Shown here: one piece after another, positions 32,870 to 42,499 of the stretch | Layout: each line of letters begins with the position of its first letter | Position numbering within the stretch: position 1 is the stretch's first letter | Assembly: GCA_039090855.1 (NCBI GenBank) | Contig: CM076991.1 | Coordinates: forward strand, 106,776,021 to 106,840,020 | DNA from: Macrothele yani | Lineage: Eukaryota; Arthropoda; Arachnida; Araneae; Macrothelidae | DNA: 64,000 nt | Direction: 5' to 3' | Position numbers and translations under genes: made by a program | Notes under the pieces: generated by a model | Database searches by the model: none | What the model was told of the DNA's origin: nothing | Seen by the model: only the letters and a program-made list of their open reading frames with translations

Positions 32870-34010
32870 AATTTTCCAAATACGTCTTCTAGATGGCAGA
32901 GATAGCGATAAAAATTTTCATATTTTTACGCCCTCTAGTGGAAAAGCTGTGCATTATTTAACGACGATAATGCTCCCCATCTTTATTGAAGTGAATGTCA
33001 TACAGTGAAAAAAATACATTTCTAATAGGGCTTTTAGAAGCAGAGATACAGCGGCAAACTGAAGTACACAAACACCACCTAGCGACAGAACCGTGAACTA
33101 TAAAACTCCTCAAATACAAAACTAAAGTGGTTCACAAGATAAATGGCCTCCGGTGTTAAAAGAATTTTAAATCGCACATTTAGAAGCAGATATATTGAGG
33201 ATAACAGATTAAATAATTACACCCTTAGCAGCGAAATTGTGCATTATTTGGGGAAGTAAATACACAATGTTTTCATAGTATATGACAAAAAAAAAAAAAA
33301 GTGTTTATTCAATCGTGTTTTTAGTCCCGCAGGTATTGCTGTAAACGAAAACGTGTACTTACGCCCTCTTGCGGTACACTTATGAGTTAAGAAAAATTTC
33401 AAGTTATATGAGAAACATTTTGCACCGGAAACGTTCTCCAACAAAGAAAGCATTTTTCAAATCGTACTTTTAGAAGCAGAGATATCGACAATAATATGAT
33501 ATCTGCGTCGCCTGGTGAAAAAACTATGCACTATTTCAATCGGTATCGGCCCACGAAAGAATTTTTGCAATCGAGTTTTCAGAAGCTCAGATTTTGCTGC
33601 AAATACACCAGAAGCAGAAATAAACAGTTACGTCCCCTATTTGTCAAACCATTCTTTACAACAAATTATAAGTTACATGCAAAATATTCCCCATCAGGAC
33701 CTTTATCCGATGCAGGAAGAATTTTTCAAATCGGAGTTTTAGAAGCAGAGATATCGGGTTGAAACACAATTTATCTTTACGCGCCTAGCGGAAAATCTAT
33801 GCATTACTTGAAAAAGAGACTGTACCTAAAAAGATTTCGATATGAATGTCATCGAAAGGAAATATAATTTTATCAATCGGTTTTTTAGAAGTATATATAT
33901 GGAATAAATATATTTTGAATTCGATGGGAACCGCATTTACACCCTCTAGTAGCGAAATCGTAAATCGTAAAAAAAAAAAAATGGAATGCAAGAATCATCA
34001 TTCTCATATT
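32870..34010 (+). repeat. diverged ~148-bp tandem repeat, about 8 units
   Basis: The phrase AAATCG.A.TTTTAGAAGCAG followed by AGATATCG recurs near 32890, 33032, 33180, 33319, 33468, 33577, 33738 and 33886, mostly 140-150 bp apart. In each unit ACGCCCTCTAGTGG-like and GTGCATTATTTG-like words follow at similar distances. Units are strongly diverged and the spacing around 33577 is irregular. Confidence 0.75.
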
Positions 34011-34074
34011 TCAAGTGTTCCAATGCAAATATATTTACGAAGGAAGAATATCGTTCCAAATTCGTGCCAGAAAA

Positions 34075-34504
34075 GCATACGTAAAAAATATAATCCACAG
34101 GTTGTCTTAAGCACGGTAAAATCACAATGGTGAAGATGACAATTTAATACTAAAATCTACAGAAATTAAAATACGAGATATTTCATACGGGCGCCCCTTA
34201 CATCATCAGGTGTGAGACTGTGTGATCTTTGTTTGGTTACAGTGTATGTTTTATAGTCAGTGAGAAATGACGTTTCACGGACTATAAAACAGGAACATTT
34301 GACGTCATTTCTCACTGACTATAAAACATACACTGTAACCAAACAAAGATCACACAGTCTCACACCTGATGATGTAAAAGGGCGCCCTTATGAAATATCT
34401 CGTATTTTAATTTCTGCAGATTTTAGTATTAAATTTTCATTTTCACCTTCATTGTGATTTTATCGAGCTTAAGACAGCCTGTGGATTATATTTTTTACGC
34501 ATGC
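34075..34504. repeat. foldback element with ~200-bp inverted arms
   Basis: 34075-34273 and 34302-34504 are inverted copies with few mismatches. The outer ends are GCATACGTAAAAAATATAAT and its inverse, and the inner ends TGAGAAATGACGT / ACGTCATTTCTCA surround a 28-nt loop (34274-34301). The loop itself holds a further partial copy of ACTATAAAACA. No coding capacity. Confidence 0.92.
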
Positions 34505-34640
34505 AAATATATTTTTTTCACATCGGACCAACTGTTGCCGAAATATGGTGTCCGCAGACGGACGGACGGACAAAGTGATAACATAAGCACTATTTTTTTT
34601 TTTTTTACAAAAGACGTGTTAAAAAACTGTCTTGTAAATT
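34505..34640 (-). repeat. GTCCGTCCG repeat, inverted partner of 16262-16390
   Basis: GTTGCCGAAATATGGTGTCC, CAGACGGACGGACGGAC and ACAAAAGACGTGTTAAAAAA are the reverse complement, with substitutions, of the 16262 copy. It follows directly after the foldback element and may be part of the same unit. Confidence 0.7.
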
Positions 34641-35869
34641 CTCAGTTCTTTCTGTAATGCATTTTACAAAAACATTACAAATAGTTGTTCATTCACCCTT
34701 GTGTAATTCTATCTAAAGTTTTATAAATAAATTAGAAATTTATTTATTATTACAGAAGTTGACATTTCAGTGTTTTTTTTTTGCTCAAATACATATACTG
34801 GAACCCCCTCTGAAATGAGAGAGCTTAGTAACCAAACACGTTCTAACATGTTTAATTCACATCCGTCTGATTTCTTAATGCCCTTTGCTAACCTTTAAAG
34901 CCAAAAGAGCTTCGAACAAGCGATCCTTCCACACAACTGAATATTGATGGATCATCTTAAGCTTCCATGCTATTGGGTAACTCGTCTGCAGAATGTAAGC
35001 ATCTTTATTTGGCAAATATAAAATGATCCTTTCTTCTCTCATAAACTATTCATAAAAGAAAATCTCATTGGGGAAAAGTCAAGATGTAAATAATAGGACT
35101 TTATATCAAATTTCTAGCTAGGATCGCATGATAAATAAAAATACAAATCCCCATTACGGAGCTCTCGTCTGTAAAAGCATACAATATACAACAATACTCA
35201 AAGACTGTCTTTGTAATCTCTGTGCTATTTAATTCCACAACCACATTCAAGCGACATTATATTCTCCATCGAAGCTCGCCTGTTTGATTTTTTGAATGAT
35301 TCTTTCAACCACAAGAGAGAAATACTTTAATCGTTTTATGTGATATCATTGTTTGTGTATCTGAAACAAACGGTAGTGTAGTAAGAAACATACAATGATC
35401 AGACACAAAAGTGTAAGTTAAAAAGAATTTGGAGTTCAAAAACTGGTGTACTGATCCGAAAAGTTGCAAAAAATCTTGTAATAAAAAACTTTGCAGTTGT
35501 GACGCGACGCACACAAAGCCTCTTTGTGGAGAAGCAGACGAAAAAAAAAAAAAAAGAAACGACGGGAGATTTGACACGTGACATTGTTTAAAAACCTACC
35601 AAAAACAAGAGAATCGTATATCTGGAAGTGTTGAAAGCTCGCTCTGTTTTGGGGTCAAAATAGTTATCAGAAAAATTAAATATCATCCATAAGAATGCAA
35701 GCTTATTTTCATTGAAAACCAGGAGATATCTAAACTTGAACATACCAACGATTGATCATAAAATATTTTCTATGTAAAAGAGAATTTTTTCCTTTTCTAT
35801 GTAAAAGAGAATATATCCCTTTTCTATGCAAAAGAAAATTGAAAAGCACCAATATTCGCAGTCGCATGC
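34641..35869. other. AT-rich stretch, no feature recognised
   Basis: No open frame with a recognisable domain. ATGTAAAAGAGAAT-like words are repeated three times at about 35770-35840. Confidence 0.45.
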
Positions 35870-36765
35870 ATGCCTATACGGAAGCCACTGATTCCTGAGA
35901 AGAACCGCAAAGTTCGTTTACAGTGGTGTCATGGACACTGGACAAAGGTCAAGTGGTCCAACGAGTCGCTGTACACTTTGCTCTGTACCGACGGTAGGCA
36001 GCGAGTTTGGAAGGTGTTCCATGAAGCAATGGACCCATTGTAAGCATAACTCATGGTTCCGGAGGTGGTGTGCGGCACATTCTGCTGGTATATAACGGTC
36101 CTCTTTTACGACTGGAAGGTTGGGTGTCCTCCAAGAACTATCTGAACAATGTTGCCAATCAAGTCCATCCTGCAATTTGGACTTTTTATACAGCAGGGGC
36201 GATCGCTGTTTCTTGACGACAGTGCTACTGTCCATTGCGCAAGTTGCGTTCAGCAGTGGTTTAGCGAGCATGACAGTAACTTCCGCCATCTTTCCTAGCC
36301 ACTACAAAACTCAGATCTGAACTATATTGAAAATGTACGGGACATGTTAGAAAAACCGATCCGGGAGTAACGTCTACTTCCGTCAAATATGATCCAGTTA
36401 ACTCTTTAACGCCCGTACATACAAACGGCCATAGCCGCCCGAAACACCTAGAGTGAGTCAGATTTCCTACCTTTTACCTGTTTTTCAAATTTGAACGACT
36501 TATGAGGGATCAGCAGGAGTCACCGTCGATCACAACTGTTGTCATTAAACGAAGGAGTGAACCAACAGACAATTTCGGGCGTTATGGTATTTAGAGTGAT
36601 ACAAGATTTTGGGGTCATGGTCGTTAAAGGACTGTCTGGTAAACGCCTGGTATGCTGTAGACGTAAATACACTCCAACACCTTGTGGAATCTATGGGAAA
36701 CGGTATACGTGCAGTAATTTGGGCCCAAGAAGGTCCAACCCGGTACTTAACAAGAGTTTCTAATT
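35870..36765 (+). pseudogene. Tc1-like transposase (DD36E spacing), first Asp replaced by Asn
   Basis: The N-terminus is missing; the sequence starts with PEKNRKVRLQWCHGHWTKVK, then WSNESLYTLLCTDGRQRVWK (SDES expected, so Asp is Asn) and FHEAMDP. After breaks come RSLFLDDSATVHCASCVQQW and NSDLNYIENVRDMLEKPIRE. The second Asp and the Glu are separated by 36 residues. About 150 bp of unrelated sequence follows (36410-36560), then the C-terminal LQHLVESMGNGIRAVIWAQE and GPTRY. It is a relative of the element at 42500-45366. No TIRs identified. Confidence 0.82.
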
Positions 36766-37837
36766 CATACGTTGTGACGTATATTCTAATTCAACTTTCC
36801 TTTTTAGTCCCTTTTCCTATGTAAATTTGAGTTTGTTCTCTTTTACACTCTCCAAACTTTACGTGATATCTTCTCTCTCACATGAATGAGGTTGGCAACA
36901 CTTTTGAGGTGACGTATGAATGTGATAAGAACGACAGATGAAAAGGACGATGCAGCAGCTGCTATATATATATGTGTGGGTGTGGAGATGTTAGCTCTAT
37001 CTAAAAACTAGATCATATGTGGCTCTATTGTGGATCTACTGAACTATTGCTGGACCAATAAAATGTTATCGTAAGTTGACTTCTGTTTGTGTTTCGTCTG
37101 GCCGCAAACTATTGCATCGTATTCTTATTTAGTTCAACATTCCTTAGTCATGGTTCTAGACATAGCGGAACATCAATCTTCCTCACGAAAAAGGCTTACG
37201 TTATAACGTGTATGTTATACAGTGAAAAGATACAATCAGTACCTTCCACTCCACAGTCAGGTTAGCCTTGCTGCGAGCATTGAGGTTCATGATAGGAAAG
37301 TTCTTAGAGATAGATACTTTGATGCCACGATTCACGTCGCACGACGTCAAATTACGGATTAATAGTCGGGGGAGAAAGAAACGTGTGGGGACAGGAACAA
37401 ACGTCCTTATCTTTAGTGGATGTGTGTGGGGAGGGGGCAATATCCTGGTTCTGACGGCTTAACGTGCCTATCCGACGCACCGCACGGGGATTTATAGCTG
37501 TTCAACACAACCTACCCTAGGTCGATGGCTGGTGGATCAACCACAAGAACCTATTAATATAGTAAAGAACGAAAAAAGCGAACCACGTTTTTTAAAAGAC
37601 ACCTATTAGTAATCCATAAGTGAAGTCCTTAAACAAGATAAATTGGCACGTAATGAAGGTGGTTATTAACAAAACCCGTAAACCGGACAAATAGAAAAAT
37701 AATTGTAAGGACAATGTAAATAACAGCTTCTGGATGTCTGTATTATACACCTTAGAAATATTTCCCTTAATTCCCTAATATTTGCGAACACGTTTGGAAT
37801 GTTTTCTTTAGTAATTTCAGTAGAAAGCGTATGTAAC

Positions 37838-37880
<43 letters not shown>

Positions 37881-38950
37881 TGGGCGACATTTTATTCTGT
37901 GGGAACAGATAAAATATTGCTATAAGGAATTTAAAAGCAGTGCAGAATGAAACAATGAATTTCGCGATTTAAAATAAAAATCCACCTCTAGGCAAGAATT
38001 TTTTTTACCCTACAGGCATAACGACTTTGACTACAATTAAAGAAAATTACATTCCCAACACAATGATAGATGAATTCCGACATTAGAATTAAAACAGTTT
38101 AGAAAGAAAGGCCTTTTTCTTTAATTTTCAAGAACTTTAAATAAAACTCTGAAAGGTGTTTCAGTGAATGGAGTGTCACTTTTTTGTTTTTTCTTTCTTT
38201 CAGAGAAAAGATAATGTTATTTTAAGCATATTGAATTATAACGTTCTTAATGTATTACCTTTTCGCTATAGCAATATTGGTACTTCTGTTATACCTTCTT
38301 CGGTTTGTAATTTAATTTGCTTTGGAAGAAGTATTTCTGCATTTTGCTGTAGATCGGAAAATTAAACATAGAATTTGACGTTTAAGTAACCTGCCTACAT
38401 TTTTTAAACGCAATATCTGCAATGCGTAGCGATGTTAAAAAAAATATGTATATGACTAGGTAAATTACACAATGTAACATGATTCTTTGTTTACGGGAAT
38501 TTGTACTTTAGCAAAATAAATTAAATCTTGTGTTGCTACAAGACATATGAAACATCGCAGTCATCTGTCGAAACGAAAACTGACAAAATTGTTTAAACAG
38601 AATAATAACATGATTTTAAGGGAAATTTGAAAAATGTTGTGAAAGCTGAATTTACAGTGCTGTATTATCATAGAATCGGAATGTTAGTCCGTTCGGCAAA
38701 TACGCAAATCTCTTCATTGGCGTACATTTCGGAAACTTGAAGTGGCCACACCAGCGATGTCTGGAGCTGCGTAGTTCGTGTCTACCGATCGCCTAATGGA
38801 AGTTGTAAAAACGATTTTCTATGTAAGAGGTTCTTAGTAGAATGAAATCTGCCCGTTTGATTATTTGTCCAAGTATATGGTTATTTTAGTATATGCAAAT
38901 GCACAAGACTAGCAACTTGAAACATTACATCCCAAAACTCAATGATACAT
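36766..38950. other. 2.2 kb without recognised gene; GA microsatellite at 37842-37877
   Basis: The GA repeat has 18 units. A TA run at 36963-36971 and an AATAAA at about 37058 lie in a 200-bp stretch that superficially resembles an LTR, but I found no partner. Open frames are short and unrecognised. Confidence 0.5.
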
Positions 38951-38954
38951 GACT

Positions 38955-39095
38955 TGACGTGCCTGCCCTGAAGGACGCACGTGAGATAAAGGCAGATAGC
39001 AGCGAGAAGATACGTCTGCGTAGCTCAGATGGTAGAGCGACTTATTCCGGAATAAGGGGGCTCGGGTTCGATGCCCGGTGTGGACAAAAATGACG
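38955..39095 (+). repeat. tRNA-like SINE, family 2, copy 2
   Basis: 39014-39085 folds as a tRNA: acceptor GTCTGCG/TGTGGAC with wobble pairs, D-arm GCTC...GAGC, T-arm TCGGG-TTCGATG-CCCGG, so internal pol III A and B boxes look usable. The anticodon stem CTTAT/ATAAG encloses a six-base loop TCCGGA, one short. The conserved upstream block (GAGATAAAGGCAGATAGCAG) is shared with the copy at 5205-5345. The six-base loop in both copies argues for a SINE rather than a functional tRNA gene. Confidence 0.6.
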
Positions 39096-41027
39096 GAGAA
39101 ATTTACTTCGTTACAATGACTAGTTTCACACTTAATATATTAACACTTCAAATTTTCGAACACTTTTCTTTCGGCTTTTTTACTGACGGTGCAGTCTTCT
39201 TTTTGCAGACAAGAAGACGTCAACCCAAGAATCTCGCAGGTGAAAACGTAATTGACCAAATGCTGCAGCGCTACTGCTTGGTCAGATGTTCGATCGTTAC
39301 TCACACTACGCATGCCCAAGCAATGGAGAAGAAAAACGTACCTTGCTCTTTCTACACCCGAATACCAAACTATCTTGACATCTTAAATCTTAACCTTCAG
39401 AAGAACTCAGCTGGCTTGCCGAAAGGAGGAACTTCTTTTGCATCTTCATAAACACTTTTGTTCTAACGACAAAGAAAGAAACAATAAAAGCACTCTCTTT
39501 TAGAAGCAAGCTCGAACGTGTAAACCCAGAAGTGGAAACATTTCTGTAGCATATAAACTTTCCATCAGTTAGCCGTAAATAATGTGGAAGCACAAATTTG
39601 CCGGAGGCGGATCTCTTTGCTCCGGAGCCGAATGTTATGCTAATTAAGCTACACCGACTGAATTTATCACTGCAACTTTACCATCTGGACGTGTGCTTCA
39701 CTGTAGTTCGTTACAATTATTATTATTATTATTATTATGTAGTACAATTGTGTGCACCACATCAAAAAAAAATTAATTAAGACAAATCCTTTCAACAGCA
39801 CTTCCAGAATTATAATTTTTTCTTTCCATCTCCCCTTACTTTCTTTTTCAAGACACTTCTCTTTAAGCGAAGAACCGCAGATTTTAATTGGATTAAAAAA
39901 AAAGAGAGTTCCCAGAGCATTCATTTAAAGAATGAAAAAAAAAAAAAAACCTAACTGCAGTTCTAGAATCGGCTGGTCGCATTCATTTAGGTTATTTGCT
40001 TCCACTTTTTCATTGTGTTGTCATTTCAGTTTATTTCAGTTTTACTGTGCTCCGCTATTTAGGGGGGGGGGAAACAGTTACTTTAATTTTGTGAGCTACC
40101 GTGCAATAACTTAGAGATGCCGCTTTTGCAGAAGCGAGTGCATATCGTTAAAGGATTTCTAATCCCCTTTACGACATGGCAAATTAATTTCGAGAAATCT
40201 TCAGAGGAACTGTTGCCATCACGTGCAGAACAGTCATGTTTTCTTCCATCGCTCAATCCATCAATGCGCCGAGAGAAATCATTAATTACAATTAGCGTCA
40301 AAGGAACCTTTCCAAAAGAAAGTTCAGGCCACATATTTGCACATCATTTCGAAAAATGGAGCTAATAGAAGTGTTTGAAAACAGAAGCCTTCCCTACGCA
40401 ACATTTCCAATCTTCGGGGATGTGAAAGCAGTCTGGGTGTTGTACTTCTCTTCACACCACTTTGATGTAATTAATAGCAATTATCGTGCTGCAATTAGGC
40501 ACCCCACAGAAGTAATTATCGGAAAACTTATATCACATTTGCCATTAACTTCGCAGCCTCAGGAAACGAAGGAAACAACATCTGCAACACAAAAAGCGAA
40601 GCACCAATGTAAATCCCATTTTCCGCACGAAATCGTGAGGTACCCGAACTGCTCTTCCTTTGAAAGAATTAACAATAAAAAAATACCGCAATTATAAAGA
40701 ATCTCTGAATAAATAACAATAATAAAGCTCTCAATATCAGAAATACCATGGTATATGAATCTCTCAAGTGAAGTACAAAACAGATAATATAGGCAAACCT
40801 CCACTTATGAACTTTCAAGAAACGAATAATTCGTATTTGTGAACATTACAGGGACTAATACATTCAGACTTCTAATTCATTTAACTAAAATTTCAACTAT
40901 GACTTTGCCCACAATTGTATCGTGAAAACTACCAACATCATTTTGAGTACTTTTCTTTATTCTTGATTTCCGGCTTTACTCATAAATTTAATTATTCTTC
41001 TCACCTGCATAACTTTTTGTCTTCACT
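39096..41027. other. 1.9 kb without recognised gene
   Basis: (ATT)n microsatellite at 39713-39738. A weak tRNA-like segment on the minus strand at 39595-39660 (GTGTAGCTTAATTAGCATAA). The frames at 39071-39451, 40117-40365 and 40356-40697 have no recognisable domain. Low repeat content makes it a candidate for host intergenic DNA. Confidence 0.45.
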
Positions 41028-41395
41028 ATATCATCATCATTGTCAACCATTATCAATCTACTGCTGGATGAAGGTTTTCCGAAGTCTCTTCCACAACGGT
41101 CTGTTCTTGAGCCATTTTCCTCCATGTCATTCCTGCATGCTTTCGAATTTCATCCACCCAAAATTTTCTGTTGTGGAATCATTTGGGGGGGGGGGCTTTA
41201 GCCATAACTCACCACGCTGGCCAAGCGAGTTTGTGAGTGTGGGATAGCATTTCTTCTAAGAATCCCTGTGGTATAGTTATACCGCTATGTGACGGTTGTC
41301 AGAGCTCCTTCAGAGTTGAAACAGGATGCACGGCTAGAAGGCGGGATTGACACTTGTCAAGGAGAGGCAATATTGTCTTTGCGCATCACGTGACC
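41028..41395 (-). mobile_element. internally deleted RTE: both termini, no ORF
   Basis: 41028-41158 matches the last ~130 bp of the RTE (ATCATC tail, then TGTCAACCATTATCAATC). 41160-41395 matches the RTE 5' leader in the same orientation (GTTGTGGAATCATTTGG, CTCACCACGCTGGCCAAGCG, GGTATAGTTATACCGCTATG and so on to CGCATCACGTGACC). About 2.8 kb between them is absent. It could be a non-autonomous derivative mobilised by the full RTE, or a single deletion. Confidence 0.85.
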
Positions 41396-41417
41396 GGTGT
41401 ATATACATATATATATA

Positions 41418-41580
41418 TACACACCGATAAGCCATCACATTATGACTACGTACCTAATAAGCTGAAAGATCCCATTTGGTCCGTAAAACAGCAGCCACTC
41501 AGCGAGGTATCGATTCGATGAGGTGGCGATAGGTATCCTGGAGTATCTGGTACCGTAATGCCAACAGCAGACCACGAGAG
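41418..41580 (-). pseudogene. Tc1-like 3' end with terminus
   Basis: On the minus strand: RYQILQDTYRHLIESIPR, a stop, then VAAVLRTKWDLSAY and a stop, as in Tc1-like C-termini. Then TAGTCATAATGTGATGGCTT and the terminus ATCGGTGTG in a TA run. Only the last ~45 codons remain. Confidence 0.7.
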
Positions 41581-41705
41581 GGAGGGGGAGGGGTGAAATT
41601 CGAAAGCATAATGGAGTGGCAAGGAAGAGAACTGCTCAAGATAGAAAGCTATGAAAGAGGCTTGGTGAGACATTCATCCTGCAGTGGACTGAGAACTGAT
41701 GATCA
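41575..41705 (+). repeat. diverged RTE-family 3'-end fragment
   Basis: AGACCACGAGAGGGAGGGGG, TGAAATTCGAAAGCATAATG, GTGGCAAGGAAGAGAACTGC and CTGCAGTGGACTGAGAAC follow, in order, the 3' end of the RTE ORF (GRWVDEIRK… to QQWIDNG). More diverged than the other copies, so perhaps a sister subfamily. Confidence 0.6.
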
Positions 41706-42022
41706 ACATACTGTTATTATATAGTAATTAATATCTATGCCCTAGAGTCGAACCCGTATATAACGAAGTTGAAGGGATGGTATAAAACATTCGATATATG
41801 AGAACTTCATTGTAACCGGAAAAATCAAGAAAGGGCAATTTTTGGCATATCAGATTGTGCCAGGTGAAAACTAGTCAATCACTAACTGTTTATCAATTAA
41901 TTGAATGTAAATAATACTTCTTATTAAAAGCAATAGCTAAAAAATATGAGTGAGATCTTCAATGAGCAAAACATTTTACTAATATAAAAATTAGCGTAGC
42001 TGCCAAAAATTTATTTTATAGA
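41706..42022. other. no feature recognised
   Basis: AT-rich spacer before the ~100-bp repeats. Confidence 0.4.
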
Positions 42023-42490
42023 GTGTACCAAGACTGGATTAACGATACACAGGCATCCAGCAGAAAGGCTCACATTGGTCAGCCACACTTGTTGGATGCC
42101 CCCATACTACTGTGTCAATCAAGGGTGTACCAAGACAGGATTAACCAACCATGCACAGACATCCAGCAGAAGGGCTCTCATTGGTCACCCACACTTGTTG
42201 GCTTCTCACGTAGTACCACGTCAAGGGTGCACCAGGACTGGATTAACCATGCACAGACATACAGCAGAAGGGCTCACATTGGTCAGCCACATTTGTTGGC
42301 TGTTCCCGTACTACTGTATCAAGGGTGTGCCAGAACTGGATTAACCATGCACAGACTTCCAGAAGAAGGGCTCACATTGTTCAGCCACACTTGTTGGCTG
42401 CTCCCGTACTGTATTAAGGGTGTACCTGGACTGGATTAACCATGCTTAGACATCCAGCAGAAAGCCTCACGTTGGTCAGCCTAACGTGGT
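42023..42490 (+). repeat. ~100-bp tandem repeat, about 4.7 units
   Basis: Units start GTGTACCAAGACTGGATTAA at 42023, 42125, 42227, 42325 and 42420, with CACAGACATCCAGCAGAAGG and CAGCCACACTTGTTGGCTG. Spacing shrinks from 102 to 95 bp. The last unit passes into the Tc1-like pseudogene near 42490. Confidence 0.92.
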
Positions 42491-42499
42491 GTTTCTTGT

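Noticed and set aside
36800..37140. Possible solo LTR (TATA run, AATAAA, 3' end)
   Set aside because: No second LTR, no TG...CA ends, no target duplication and no primer-binding site seen.
39014..39085. A functional tRNA gene
   Set aside because: The anticodon loop has six bases, several acceptor pairs are wobbles, and a second copy with the same defect points to a repeat family.
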